Origin: CAZCDM01 sp964497475
GTDB lineage: Bacteria; Planctomycetota; Phycisphaerae; SM23-33
Assembly: GCA_964497475.1 (NCBI GenBank)
Contig: CAZCDM010000003.1
Coordinates: 1 to 36,623, forward strand
Length of the DNA stretch: 36,623 nt
Reading direction: 5' to 3'
Under the pieces are notes generated by a model. That model searched no databases. It was not told where the DNA came from and saw only the letters and a program-made list of their open reading frames with translations. The position numbers and the translations under genes were made by a program. Within the stretch, counting starts at the first letter, position 1. Every line of letters begins with the position of its first letter. Positions 1-8,041 of the stretch are shown piece after piece.

Positions 1-194
1 GGGATGCCGATGACGAGCATCGCCAGGATGTAGGGAATGAGAAATGCCCCGCCGCCGTAGGCGTAGAGCTTGTAGGGGAAGCCCCAGAGGTTGCCCAGCC
101 CCACGGCCGAGCCGATGGCAGCCAGGACGAACCCGGCCCGGGAGCCCCAGTTTTCGCGCTGCTCTTCCAGAAGAGGCGGAGGTGTGTCAGCCAT
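1..194 (-). CDS. Sodium:neurotransmitter symporter family (SNF/NSS) transporter, N-terminal part only
   Basis: The minus strand encodes a protein starting MADTPPPLLEEQRENW and continuing GSRAGFVLAAIGSAVGLGN, then LWGFPYKLYAYGGGAFLIP, and runs off the left edge after about 64 residues. This is the signature first transmembrane segment of bacterial LeuT/SNF transporters, which import amino acids or related solutes with Na+; the unwound Na+/substrate site lies in the A-x-G-x-x-x-G-L-G-N part. An AGGAG ribosome-binding site sits 5 bases before the ATG. The gene follows aroA by 32 bases on the same strand, so the two are probably co-transcribed. The substrate cannot be told from this fragment. Confidence 0.85.
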   Translation of the reverse strand, partial: MADTPPPLLEEQRENWGSRAGFVLAAIGSAVGLGNLWGFPYKLYAYGGGAFLIPYILAMLVIGI

Positions 195-226
195 GTCTGC
201 TCCTGGTTATGGCCGATGCGGCGGGG

Positions 227-1507
227 TTACTGTTTGCGGAAGTCGCAGCCGACGGTGGCCATCTGTTCGATGAAGTGTCCGAAGGTTTTCTTGATGTGTT
301 CGGCGTCGCGGATGACGGTGGGCCCGTCGGCGATGAGCCCGGCCACGGCCATGCTCATAATCATGCGGTGGTCCTGGTAGCTGTCGATGGCGGCGCCTTT
401 GAGCTTGCTCTGGCGGATGGTGAGTCCGTCGTCGTGGGTTTCGACGCGGCCGTGCATGGCCGAGAGACACTGGGCGGTCGCGGCGATTCGGTCGCACTCC
501 TTGCCACGGCAGACGGCGGCGTTGGCCAGGCGGGTTTCGCCCTCGGCGGCGGCGCCGGCCACGGCCAGTAAGGGCAGCTGGTCGATGACGTCGTTGCAGT
601 CGATGGTCCGACCGGTGAGCTTGCTGCTGCGTGCGATGACGGTATCGCCCTCGACGGTGATGTCAGCCCCCATCTCGCGAAGGATGTCGAGCATCGCCTT
701 GTCGCCCTGGGTGTCGTCGAGGTCCATGCCGGGCACGCGGATTTCGCTGTCGGGCGTGATGATGGCCGCGACGATGGGGTACATTGCAGCCGACCAGTCC
801 AGCGGGACGCGATATTCAAAGCCAGCCCAGTGGCTCTTGCCGCGGACGCGGTAGAGCGAATAGTTATCGTTGCTGTACTCGATGCCGAGCTTGTCCAGCC
901 AGCCGAGGGTCACGTCGACCCAGGGCCTCTCGCCGGGGTTCTGGACGACCAGCTCGGTGGGGGCATCGCCGAGGCCACAGGCGATCAGCAGGGCCGAGAC
1001 GAACTGGCTGTCGGCGCCGTCGAGCTCGGCACGTCCGCCGCCGAGGCGGCCGCGGACGACGACGGGGGCATGGCCGTCGCCCTTGGTGCTGGTCGCGTGG
1101 GCGCCGAGCTGGTTGAGGGCATCGAGCAGAGGCTGCATCGGGCGGATGTGCCGTAGCGAATCGTCGCCGGTCAGCACGGTATAGCCGTCGCAGCAGCTGG
1201 CAATGGCGGTGAAGAACCGCAGGATGATCCCGCTATTGCCGCAGTGGATCACGTCGTCGGGCGTCTGGAACTTGCCGCTCGTGCCGATGACCTCCCAGAC
1301 ATTGTCCGCATGGGGCTCGACCTGTGCGCCGAAGCATTCGATGGCCTCGGTGCCGAGCATCCAGTCGTTGCTGACCGAGGGCGAGTCGATGCGGCTGGTT
1401 CCCTCGGCCAGGCCCGCGAAGATCAGCGCGCGGAAGGAATGACTTTTATTGGGCGGCACCCGGACCGAACCGTGAAGGTTCGGCGAAGAATCGATTTGGA
1501 GGTCCAT
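227..1507 (-). CDS. aroA: 3-phosphoshikimate 1-carboxyvinyltransferase (EPSP synthase)
   Basis: This cytosolic enzyme joins phosphoenolpyruvate to shikimate 3-phosphate in the sixth step of the shikimate pathway to aromatic amino acids. The 426-residue product has the family length and its motifs in order: PPNKSHSFRA near residue 18 (shikimate-3-phosphate and PEP binding lysine and serine), the GNSGIILRFF motif near residue 92, a DVIDQLPLLAVAGAAAEGET catalytic-aspartate region, CRGKECDRI, and DYQDHRMIMSMAVAGL-like residues (YQDHRM) near the C-terminus. The GNSG form departs from the usual GNAGT(A/S)xR, so inhibitor sensitivity cannot be guessed. AGGAG lies 5 bases before the ATG. It is the first gene of a probable two-gene unit with the transporter downstream. 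Confidence 0.95.
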   Translation of the reverse strand: MDLQIDSSPNLHGSVRVPPNKSHSFRALIFAGLAEGTSRIDSPSVSNDWMLGTEAIECFGAQVEPHADNVWEVIGTSGKFQTPDDVIHCGNSGIILRFFTAIASCCDGYTVLTGDDSLRHIRPMQPLLDALNQLGAHATSTKGDGHAPVVVRGRLGGGRAELDGADSQFVSALLIACGLGDAPTELVVQNPGERPWVDVTLGWLDKLGIEYSNDNYSLYRVRGKSHWAGFEYRVPLDWSAAMYPIVAAIITPDSEIRVPGMDLDDTQGDKAMLDILREMGADITVEGDTVIARSSKLTGRTIDCNDVIDQLPLLAVAGAAAEGETRLANAAVCRGKECDRIAATAQCLSAMHGRVETHDDGLTIRQSKLKGAAIDSYQDHRMIMSMAVAGLIADGPTVIRDAEHIKKTFGHFIEQMATVGCDFRKQ

Positions 1508-1529
1508 ACCTGCTCCTTATGCTGGGAGT

Positions 1530-1558
1530 ATGGTACGGGCGAGAGGCGATGGAATCAA
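1530..1558 (-). promoter_or_regulatory. Candidate sigma70-type promoter of aroA
   Basis: On the minus strand TTGATT (1553-1558) and TACCAT (1530-1535) are 17 bases apart, 22 bases before the aroA start codon and ahead of its ribosome-binding site. Only hexamer match and spacing support it. Confidence 0.35.
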
Positions 1559-1573
1559 GAGCGGCCGGAGAGA

Positions 1574-4500
1574 TCAGTTCTCGCTGCTGGTGTTGAGCAG
1601 GTCCATGCGGCCGGTTCCGATGCGTGCCTCGGGCACGCCTTCGGGCCAGAGCGTAAGCATCAGGCCGAACTCATCTTCGGTAGTGAGGCGGCGGTCGTAG
1701 ATGAACGTCAGGGCCACATACCAGCGCGGCAGTTTGCGGACGATGGTAACGCGTGTGCCGGTGTTCATTCCGCCCTTGTAGGCGAAGTCGTACTGCTCGA
1801 AGACGCGAATGGAGTACTTGTTGTTGATCTTGTAGTTCACGCCGATCGTGCCGACGGCGGAATCCATCTCTTTGATGTACCGCATGCCGGCGTAGTAGCT
1901 CAGCCGCTCGTCGCGATTGACGGCCAGGCCGATGTTGAGCAGGTCGCAATGGCCGTCCTGGAGGTCGTAGCTTCCGTCGGCCAGCAGCGCAATCGAGTCG
2001 GAGATGTTCCAGGTGTAGTCCGCGGCGATGAAGTTTCGCTGATAGCTGTACTCCGGCCGGGAGAAGAACAACCGCCCGCCGCCGGGTACGGTGCCCTGCT
2101 GATTGAACCACCCGCCGACGATATTCAGGCGCATCCAGTCGACGGTCCGGCGGTTACCGGCCGGGCCTCGCTTGGTCTGCAACCGCTGATGAATCCCGAA
2201 GCTGATGCCGCTGTTATCCTGGATGTGCTGCTCGACGTTGGGGTCCATGGGGTAGAGCTTGTCGTAGTCTACACTACTGCCCGACGCGAAAACGCGCAGC
2301 TCGGGGGTGATGATATGCTTGAGGCGGTGGACGTCCCACAGCCGGCTGTCGACGTCGTTGTAGACGCGCCAGAAGTGCATGTTCGCCCGGGCCCCGACCT
2401 CGCCGTAGAACCGGGTGTGCCTGGCCCGGCCGCCCTGCATGTCTACCCCCTGCGCCTGGAGAGACCGCATCTCCTCCTGGTATGTCGCCCTGCGGTTTTG
2501 CCGAGGCAGGCCCAGGACCAGTCTCTGTTGTTCATCCGGCTGGTCAGACCAGTAGGTGAACCGCCCGGCGAGATAGGGCACGATGTTCAGCGGGCCGAAC
2601 GCGGTGGGGATTTCCAGCGGCAGGTCGATCTCGTGTCGCGTATCGAAGCGGGCCATCATGTCGCTGCGGACCGAGGGGTCGGGCGTGTCGGCGTCGCGGT
2701 ATCGCTTACCGCCCATGCGGGCCTCGCCGAAGTAGGTCAGCCGATCGCCCAGCAGGGGCTGGCCGGTGAGGTAGCCGGCCACTTCGGGAAACGACTCGGT
2801 CTGCGTGAGGAAGTCATTCAGCCGGGCCTTGAGCAGCGCGGTCACCGCCCAGTTGTCCCGCTGCTTGCGGGCGTAGATGAGGTTCTCCTGCTCCTTGCCG
2901 GTCCAGAACTCGTTGGGGTAGAACTCTTCGAGGAAGTTCTGGTCCGAAAGCAGGCTCAGCTCACCCTGGATCTGCCAGTCGCGCGGCAGGAATTCTTTAT
3001 GACGGGCCAGGATGCGGCCTCGCTCGTTATGGGCGACGGGGATATCCTTGCGTTCCTCGCCGAAGGTGTCTTCGCGTTTGCGGTCGTAGACGCCGTCGAT
3101 GCTGAAGTAGCCGCTGTAATCGCGATTGCCCTCGCGCCGTTCGTAGTCGCCATCGACACCGAGCAGGGCGCCCTTTTCGTAGTAGTTGGCGTTGAGGCGT
3201 GCGTCGAAGCCCTCGGGCTTGACCAGCCCCAGCAGCCGGAAGAGGTGCCATTCGGTCTCCACGCCCAGGCCGAAGTCGCCATAGCTGCCGATGCTCGCCG
3301 TCCGCAGGGGGCTGTGGCCCTGGGTGAACTCCATATTGCCCTTGGGCAGGTAGGCCACCGGCACGCCGCGGATATCGAACCAGCCGCTCTCGTACCGTGT
3401 CGAATAACTCCGCTCGCCGAGGCGGTCGCCCCCTTTGTCGTAGGGCGTCTCGTCGCGGAAGGTGACCTCTTTGGCGTTGAGGCTGTAGGTCGGCGTGTGG
3501 AAGTCGCTGGTGGAGACCACCGCGTCGCGGAACTTCGTCTCGCGCGGCGAGAGCACGCGGGCCTTCTGGGCGCGAATATAAATCGGGATATTCCGCTGCT
3601 CCTGGATGGTGCGGAAGACGGGCTTGAGGATGACGGCCTTTTCGTGGGCGAAATCGTAGTAGGCCGCCTCGGCCGTCATCTGCCTCTCGCCACGCTGGAT
3701 GATGACATCGCCTTCGAGGTAGACGCCGGAAATCTTCTCGCCATCCTCGCCCATGCCCACCACCGGCGGAGCGTAGGGAACCTGCTGGTCCTTGTCCTGG
3801 GCGGCCAGGTCGCTGCGGCTGAAGACCACCGCGTAGGTACTGCGGAGGGTGAGGTAGTCGTCGCTGTCGGCCGGGCCCTGCTGGAGAATGATCGGCTTGC
3901 CGGGCTCGCCCTGGGCGATGGCAATGCGGCGGGCGGGGTTCTGGGGGTCTTTTTCGATCGACACGCCCAGCGGCGCGGTGAAGCGGACGGCCTGGGGGGC
4001 GCTGGCGGGCTCGGCGGTGTTGTTGGGTGCGGATCGGCTGGCCGAGCCGGCTTCGCTGAGCAGGGGCTGGCTGGCCGGGTCGGAATCGGTCTGGCCGTTG
4101 GCGCGACCCTCGGCGGTGGCCAGGGTTTCCAGGCCGACGACCTGTTCGGGGTCTTCCGTGCGCTTCGGGCGCGGCGGGGCCGAGGGGCGGACCATCACGG
4201 CCGGGTCGCGCGGAACAATGCCCTGCTGCATGGCCCGGGCGCGCCAGGCGGCCTGGGCGGCCTGTTCCTTGCGGCGGACGGCAACGGCCCGGCGGTAAAA
4301 CGGCATGGCCGTGAGCGGATCGGTACTTTCCCGCTGGGTGGCGTCCATCGTCAAACGCCCCTGAACGTGCAGCTTGACGAGCATGAGCTTGTCGGTCGTC
4401 GTGGCCCCGTCGGTATCGACCACCCGGGCGTCGCCCTCGATGTAGATGGTCAGGATGTGGCGATTGCGTTTGTCGTCGGCCGGGCGGTTGATCCAGATGA

Positions 4501-4726
4501 CGGCCTTGTCGCCGGAGACGTGCCTCTGGCCCACGGCCAGGGCGAACTGCCCGACGACGACGGTGACGGGCTGGCCCTCATCGGAGAAGTGATTGATCTG
4601 GCTGCCGGAAATCCGGGCGTCGTACTGGAGGTACTCCAGCGAATCGGCGCAGACACTGCCAGCCAGGGCGGTTCCCAGCAGCAGAATCATCACCGTCAGC
4701 CAAACGCCTGTTTTCGGTGTGTTCAT
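1574..4726 (-). CDS. lptD: LPS-assembly protein LptD-like outer-membrane beta-barrel (OstA family)
   Basis: The predicted 1050-residue protein starts with a signal peptide (MNTPKTGVWLTVMILLLG to VCA, residues 1-27). It carries OstA/LptA-like beta-jellyroll stretches around residues 60-140 and 290-380 (for example GVYLEGDVIIQRGERQMTAE), separated by a low-complexity Pro/Ala/Ser linker. The C-terminal half is rich in alternating aromatic/polar strands typical of an outer-membrane barrel; a HIITPELRVFASGSS segment resembles the conserved LptD barrel region. In Gram-negatives LptD inserts LPS at the outer surface. The open frame extends 79 codons upstream, but residue 80 begins the signal peptide and so decides the start. 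E. coli LptD is shorter (784 residues); the extra length is in the N-terminal half. Identity as true LptD rather than another OstA-domain porin is likely but not proven. Confidence 0.72.
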   Translation of the reverse strand: MNTPKTGVWLTVMILLLGTALAGSVCADSLEYLQYDARISGSQINHFSDEGQPVTVVVGQFALAVGQRHVSGDKAVIWINRPADDKRNRHILTIYIEGDARVVDTDGATTTDKLMLVKLHVQGRLTMDATQRESTDPLTAMPFYRRAVAVRRKEQAAQAAWRARAMQQGIVPRDPAVMVRPSAPPRPKRTEDPEQVVGLETLATAEGRANGQTDSDPASQPLLSEAGSASRSAPNNTAEPASAPQAVRFTAPLGVSIEKDPQNPARRIAIAQGEPGKPIILQQGPADSDDYLTLRSTYAVVFSRSDLAAQDKDQQVPYAPPVVGMGEDGEKISGVYLEGDVIIQRGERQMTAEAAYYDFAHEKAVILKPVFRTIQEQRNIPIYIRAQKARVLSPRETKFRDAVVSTSDFHTPTYSLNAKEVTFRDETPYDKGGDRLGERSYSTRYESGWFDIRGVPVAYLPKGNMEFTQGHSPLRTASIGSYGDFGLGVETEWHLFRLLGLVKPEGFDARLNANYYEKGALLGVDGDYERREGNRDYSGYFSIDGVYDRKREDTFGEERKDIPVAHNERGRILARHKEFLPRDWQIQGELSLLSDQNFLEEFYPNEFWTGKEQENLIYARKQRDNWAVTALLKARLNDFLTQTESFPEVAGYLTGQPLLGDRLTYFGEARMGGKRYRDADTPDPSVRSDMMARFDTRHEIDLPLEIPTAFGPLNIVPYLAGRFTYWSDQPDEQQRLVLGLPRQNRRATYQEEMRSLQAQGVDMQGGRARHTRFYGEVGARANMHFWRVYNDVDSRLWDVHRLKHIITPELRVFASGSSVDYDKLYPMDPNVEQHIQDNSGISFGIHQRLQTKRGPAGNRRTVDWMRLNIVGGWFNQQGTVPGGGRLFFSRPEYSYQRNFIAADYTWNISDSIALLADGSYDLQDGHCDLLNIGLAVNRDERLSYYAGMRYIKEMDSAVGTIGVNYKINNKYSIRVFEQYDFAYKGGMNTGTRVTIVRKLPRWYVALTFIYDRRLTTEDEFGLMLTLWPEGVPEARIGTGRMDLLNTSSEN

Positions 4727-5075
4727 ACGGACAACTCTTTCGCAGCACCTGGTCGCTACGGGTATCGGGTCAAGCGTTGCAGCGCAAGGTGCGTATCTTA
4801 GCGGAAAGCAAATACCCTTGTCGACCAAAAATTTTTGCCGCCACCATACCCTATCGACCATCCGCCCCGCACCCTGCCAGCATTGTTCTCGCCCGGCCCG
4901 GCCCGCCAGGAGAACCGGCGAGGACTCATGATTTTTCATTGCCTTGGCCGATAACATTGGCATAGACTATGCGTTTACATGACAGCCGATGTCTGGCGAC
5001 TGGTCCGGGGCCGTTGCGTGGCCCCTGCGTAGGCCGGACGTTTCTGACACTTACCCACAAGCAGGAGATGTTCTT
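4727..5075. other. Divergent intergenic region with a hairpin-rich leader
   Basis: This 349-base gap separates the LptD-like gene from the plus-strand coiled-coil gene and must hold both promoters, though I cannot place either securely. The part next to the plus-strand gene holds nested inverted repeats: GGGGCC (5007-5012) with GGCCCC (5020-5025), enclosed by GTCCGG (5003-5008) and CCGGAC (5034-5039), so the leader mRNA can fold. No gene is visible in it. Confidence 0.5.
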
Positions 5076-6392
5076 ATGGCACGGGTCGTTCACGCTCGCA
5101 ATACCCCCCCTTATCTCTTGATCGCCTTCGTATTCCTTTTCGTCATCGCGACGGTCCTGGCCGTGCTCGGCCACATGGGCAAGGATGAACTGGAAGCAAA
5201 ACTTATCGCCCAGGGCAACCAGATCAGCGAATTACGCAGCGAGATGAACACGCAGAAAGACAGCATGGCCAAGCTGACTCTGCGGATTACCGGCAGCCAG
5301 GCCAGTTCCGTCGAGGAAGCCATCAAAGCCGCCGACGACGCCTACCGCGTGGTCGACGAACAGGGCGGCCTGGCCGTCGAGCTGGTCAACCTCGCCGAGC
5401 GATTCCAGAACAGCCAGTCGGAAATCGCCAACCTGCAGAATCAAATCAAATCCCTCAACACGCAGATCGAAGCCCGGGGCGAGGGCACGAACAAGCTCTC
5501 CGAGGAGCACCAGCAGCAGCTGGCCAAGCTCAACGAAGAAAAGGCCCAGCTCGTCGAAAAACTCAAGGCCATCCAGGCCAACCACGAAAAGCAGCTCGCC
5601 CAGGCGGAGGAAAGTCTCCAGGCCCTGCGGGAGGAAACCGAGAAGAAAATCACCGCCAGCGAGCGGCAGCTGGAAGAACTCATGCTCGCCCGACAGGAAA
5701 ACCAGAAGATCATCGAGAAACTCCGCGAGCAGCTCACCGCCGTTCGCGTCGAGAACCAGCCCGGCCTGGGCGATGTGGTCAACCGTGCCGATGGCAAGAT
5801 ATGCAAGGTCGTCCCGGCCGCCGATGTCTGCTACATCAACCTCGGCGCCAACGACCAGACCAAGCCCGGCATGACCTTCGCCGTCTACGGCCCGGACTCC
5901 GAAAACAAGGAAGACATCAAAGGCCGCATCCGCGTCACCAAAGTCAACAACGACGTCAGCGAGTGTCGCATCGTCCAGCAGGACCCCTCCGACCCCATCG
6001 TCTCCGGCGATGTCGTCGCTAACCTCGCTTACCACGCCGCCCGCTCCTACGTCTTCATGGTCGTCGGCGATTTCGACCTGGACGACTCCGGCCTGGCCAC
6101 CCAGCAGGACCGCGAGGAAATCAAGGACGCCATCCGCCGCTTCGGCGGCACCCTGGGCGATACCCTCGACTACCGCACGGACTACGTCGTGATGGGCACC
6201 GAGCCCAGCAAACCCGAGCAGCCCAGCCCCGACGCCTCCGACGCGACCCGCCGGGCCTACGAAGAAGCCATGCAGGAATACAAGCGATTCTTCGACCTCC
6301 GCGATACCGCCTCGCAAATGCAAATCCCCGTGCTGAACAAAAACCGCTTCCTGATCTTCACCGGCTACATGCCGGCCAAGAAGCCCACCTGA
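5076..6392 (+). CDS. Membrane-anchored coiled-coil protein with BRCT-like C-terminal module
   Basis: The 438-residue product has a single hydrophobic segment near residues 12-32 (YLLIAFVFLFVIATVLAVLG), then about 190 residues of Gln/Glu/Lys/Leu-rich heptads forming a long coiled coil (residues about 35-230). A globular C-terminal part follows. Near residues 325-380 the text VFMVVGDFDLDD...IKDAIRRFGGTLGDTLDYRTDYVVMG resembles a BRCT fold: a beta strand, a helix, the conserved GG turn and a T-D-Y-V-V-x-G strand. The preceding 80 residues (GDVVNRADGKICKV...) look like a small beta-barrel. AGGAG lies 8 bases before the chosen ATG; an upstream in-frame start at 4989 lacks one and adds a non-conserved-looking tail. 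No function is recognised. It is transcribed alone, divergent from the LptD-like gene and closed by a terminator, and may be an envelope-linked scaffold. Confidence 0.85.
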   Translation: MARVVHARNTPPYLLIAFVFLFVIATVLAVLGHMGKDELEAKLIAQGNQISELRSEMNTQKDSMAKLTLRITGSQASSVEEAIKAADDAYRVVDEQGGLAVELVNLAERFQNSQSEIANLQNQIKSLNTQIEARGEGTNKLSEEHQQQLAKLNEEKAQLVEKLKAIQANHEKQLAQAEESLQALREETEKKITASERQLEELMLARQENQKIIEKLREQLTAVRVENQPGLGDVVNRADGKICKVVPAADVCYINLGANDQTKPGMTFAVYGPDSENKEDIKGRIRVTKVNNDVSECRIVQQDPSDPIVSGDVVANLAYHAARSYVFMVVGDFDLDDSGLATQQDREEIKDAIRRFGGTLGDTLDYRTDYVVMGTEPSKPEQPSPDASDATRRAYEEAMQEYKRFFDLRDTASQMQIPVLNKNRFLIFTGYMPAKKPT

Positions 6393-6417
6393 TCGCACCA
6401 AAGCCTGACCCCCCCTG

Positions 6418-6446
6418 GCGGGCCGCTGCGGCGGTCCGCTTTTTTT
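6418..6446 (+). terminator. Rho-independent terminator after the coiled-coil gene
   Basis: GCGGGCCGC (6418-6426) pairs over its full nine bases, with one G-T wobble, with GCGGTCCGC (6431-6439) around a TGCG loop, followed by seven T residues. Confidence 0.9.
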
Positions 6447-6455
6447 ATTCCGCCC

Positions 6456-7769
6456 ATGACCGACTCCCCCGACAAGCCTCGCCGCGCGATGGACCCCTAC
6501 GAAGCCTGGCGCGAGCCCCCCTTCCGCCGGTTCGCGGCGATCTCGGCCCTGGTGCAGATCGGCGCTGGCGCTCAGATGACCGCCATCGCCTACGAAGTCT
6601 ACGACCGCACCGGCAGCAGCCTGTCGGTCGGGTGGACCGCCCTGATGCTGGCGATTCCCATGCTGCTGGGGACGATCCCAGCCGGGCTGCTGGCCGACCG
6701 CTTCGACCGCAAAAAACTCATGGCCTCGTCCATGATCGGCGCGACCCTCACCAGCCTGACCCTTGCCGTCGTGAGCTTCACCCACGGGCCCGTCTGGGCG
6801 ATGTACCTGCTGCTGCTGGCCGATGCGACCAGCCTCACCCTCGGCCGGCCCGCACGAATCGCCTTCCAGGCCCAGCTCGTGCCCCGCCGGCTCTACGAGA
6901 ATGCCATGAAGTGGCGCACCACGCTCTTCCACATCTCGGCCGTGGCCGGACCGGCCGTCGGCGGGCTCCTCTTTGCGATCTGGCGACCGACCCCCTATCT
7001 CTTCGCCGCGTCGACCTCCATCCTCTTCATGGCCCTGCTGGGCGAGGTCCGGGCACGGGCCTTCACCGTCAGCCGCGAGCGGACGACACTGGCCTCGGCC
7101 CTGGCCGGGGCGCGGTTCATCTTCGCCCATCGCGTGCTGCTGGCCGCACTCAGCCTGGACCTCTTCGCCGTACTGCTCGGCGGAGCCGTCTACCTCATGC
7201 CCATCTTCGCCAAAGATATCCTCGGCGTCGGTGAGATCGGCCACGGCATCCTCCGGGCGGCCCCGGCCGTGGGCGCCCTGTCCATGGGCGTGCTGCTGGC
7301 TCACCTGCCGCCGATGAAACACGCCGGGCGGAACATGCTCCTGGCCGTGGCGGGCTTCGGCGCAGCGACCATCGCCTTCGGGCTCAGCCGAAACGTCGTG
7401 CTCTCCTGGGTCATGCTCTTTCTGACCGGCGCGCTGGACAACATCTCCGTCGTCGTCCGCCACACCCTCGTGCAGATGATCACCCCCGACGCCATGCGAG
7501 GCCGCGTCTCGGCCGCCAATACCCTCTTCATCGGATCGAGCAACGAACTCGGCGGCGTGGAGTCTTCCGTTGTGGCCCGGCTGCTGACGCCGACACTCTC
7601 GGTCGTCCTGGGCGGCGTGGGCACCCTGGCTGTCGTGGGTGTCACCGCGGTGGTTTCACCCTCGCTGCGACGCATCGGCCTGCTGAGCGACACGGCCGAG
7701 CAGGCCCTGGGAACCACCCTCGACCAGGCCGACGACGCAGCCGCCAACGAATCCCAGGCCGTCGAATAA
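6456..7769 (+). CDS. Major facilitator superfamily transporter, MFS_3 / EntS-like exporter
   Basis: The 437-residue protein has about twelve hydrophobic segments and the MFS motif A between segments 2 and 3, GLLADRFDRKKLM (about residues 85-97), repeated weakly in the second half. The opening PPFRRFAAISALVQIGAGAQ and the segment AIAYEVYDRTGSSLSVGW are typical of the MFS_3 group that includes the enterobactin exporter EntS and macrolide exporters. It should be an inner-membrane secondary exporter; the substrate is unknown. The ATG lies only nine bases after the T-run of the preceding terminator and has no Shine-Dalgarno sequence; a second in-frame ATG at 6489 (MDPYEAW) is an alternative start that keeps every membrane segment. 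The sulfatase remnant follows 57 bases downstream. Confidence 0.88.
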   Translation: MTDSPDKPRRAMDPYEAWREPPFRRFAAISALVQIGAGAQMTAIAYEVYDRTGSSLSVGWTALMLAIPMLLGTIPAGLLADRFDRKKLMASSMIGATLTSLTLAVVSFTHGPVWAMYLLLLADATSLTLGRPARIAFQAQLVPRRLYENAMKWRTTLFHISAVAGPAVGGLLFAIWRPTPYLFAASTSILFMALLGEVRARAFTVSRERTTLASALAGARFIFAHRVLLAALSLDLFAVLLGGAVYLMPIFAKDILGVGEIGHGILRAAPAVGALSMGVLLAHLPPMKHAGRNMLLAVAGFGAATIAFGLSRNVVLSWVMLFLTGALDNISVVVRHTLVQMITPDAMRGRVSAANTLFIGSSNELGGVESSVVARLLTPTLSVVLGGVGTLAVVGVTAVVSPSLRRIGLLSDTAEQALGTTLDQADDAAANESQAVE

Positions 7770-7826
7770 TTCGCCCCGATTTACACCGCCGCAACCTTGT
7801 GTCATACTGACCGCCAAGGAGCCCCC

Positions 7827-8028
7827 ATGCCTCAACAACCCAACATCGTACTGATCCTCACCGACGACCCGCGGTTCGACACCATCGCCGCCCTGGGCAA
7901 TCCAACGATCCAGACGCCACAGTTCGATGCCCTGCTGTCCGAGAGTTGACGACGACCAGCCTGCCGCCTTCTGGGCCGGCTACGACGCCAACGGATCGAT
8001 CGCCCCCGTCGCTCCGCCCAGCGGGTGA
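7827..8028 (+). pseudogene. Sulfatase remnant, N-terminus plus out-of-frame tail
   Basis: From an ATG with a strong AAGGAG (7815-7820) the sequence reads PNIVLILTDDPRFDTIAALG and then NPTIQTPQFDALLSE, which is the metal-binding start of a type I sulfatase (normally P-N-I-V-x-I-x-x-D-D-Q-R). A TGA ends it at 7947-7949 after 40 residues; a full sulfatase has about 450-550. The next frame then reads DDQPAAFWAGYDANGSIAP and stops at 8026-8028, which could be a leftover C-terminal tail. The Cys/Ser-x-Pro-x-Arg active site that becomes formylglycine is missing. I infer a large internal deletion with frameshift. The intact ribosome-binding site shows the decay is recent or the small peptide is still translated. 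Confidence 0.75.
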
Positions 8029-8041
8029 CAAGCTCGGCTGC

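Noticed and set aside
1244..4801. A 1185-codon open frame on the plus strand
   Set aside because: It runs antisense through aroA and the LptD-like gene. It is an artefact of high GC3, with no domain and no ribosome-binding site, whereas the minus strand has clear motifs.
5232..7463. 743-codon minus-strand open frame
   Set aside because: Antisense to the coiled-coil and MFS genes; composition is the usual Gly/Ala/Asp/Val-rich shadow.
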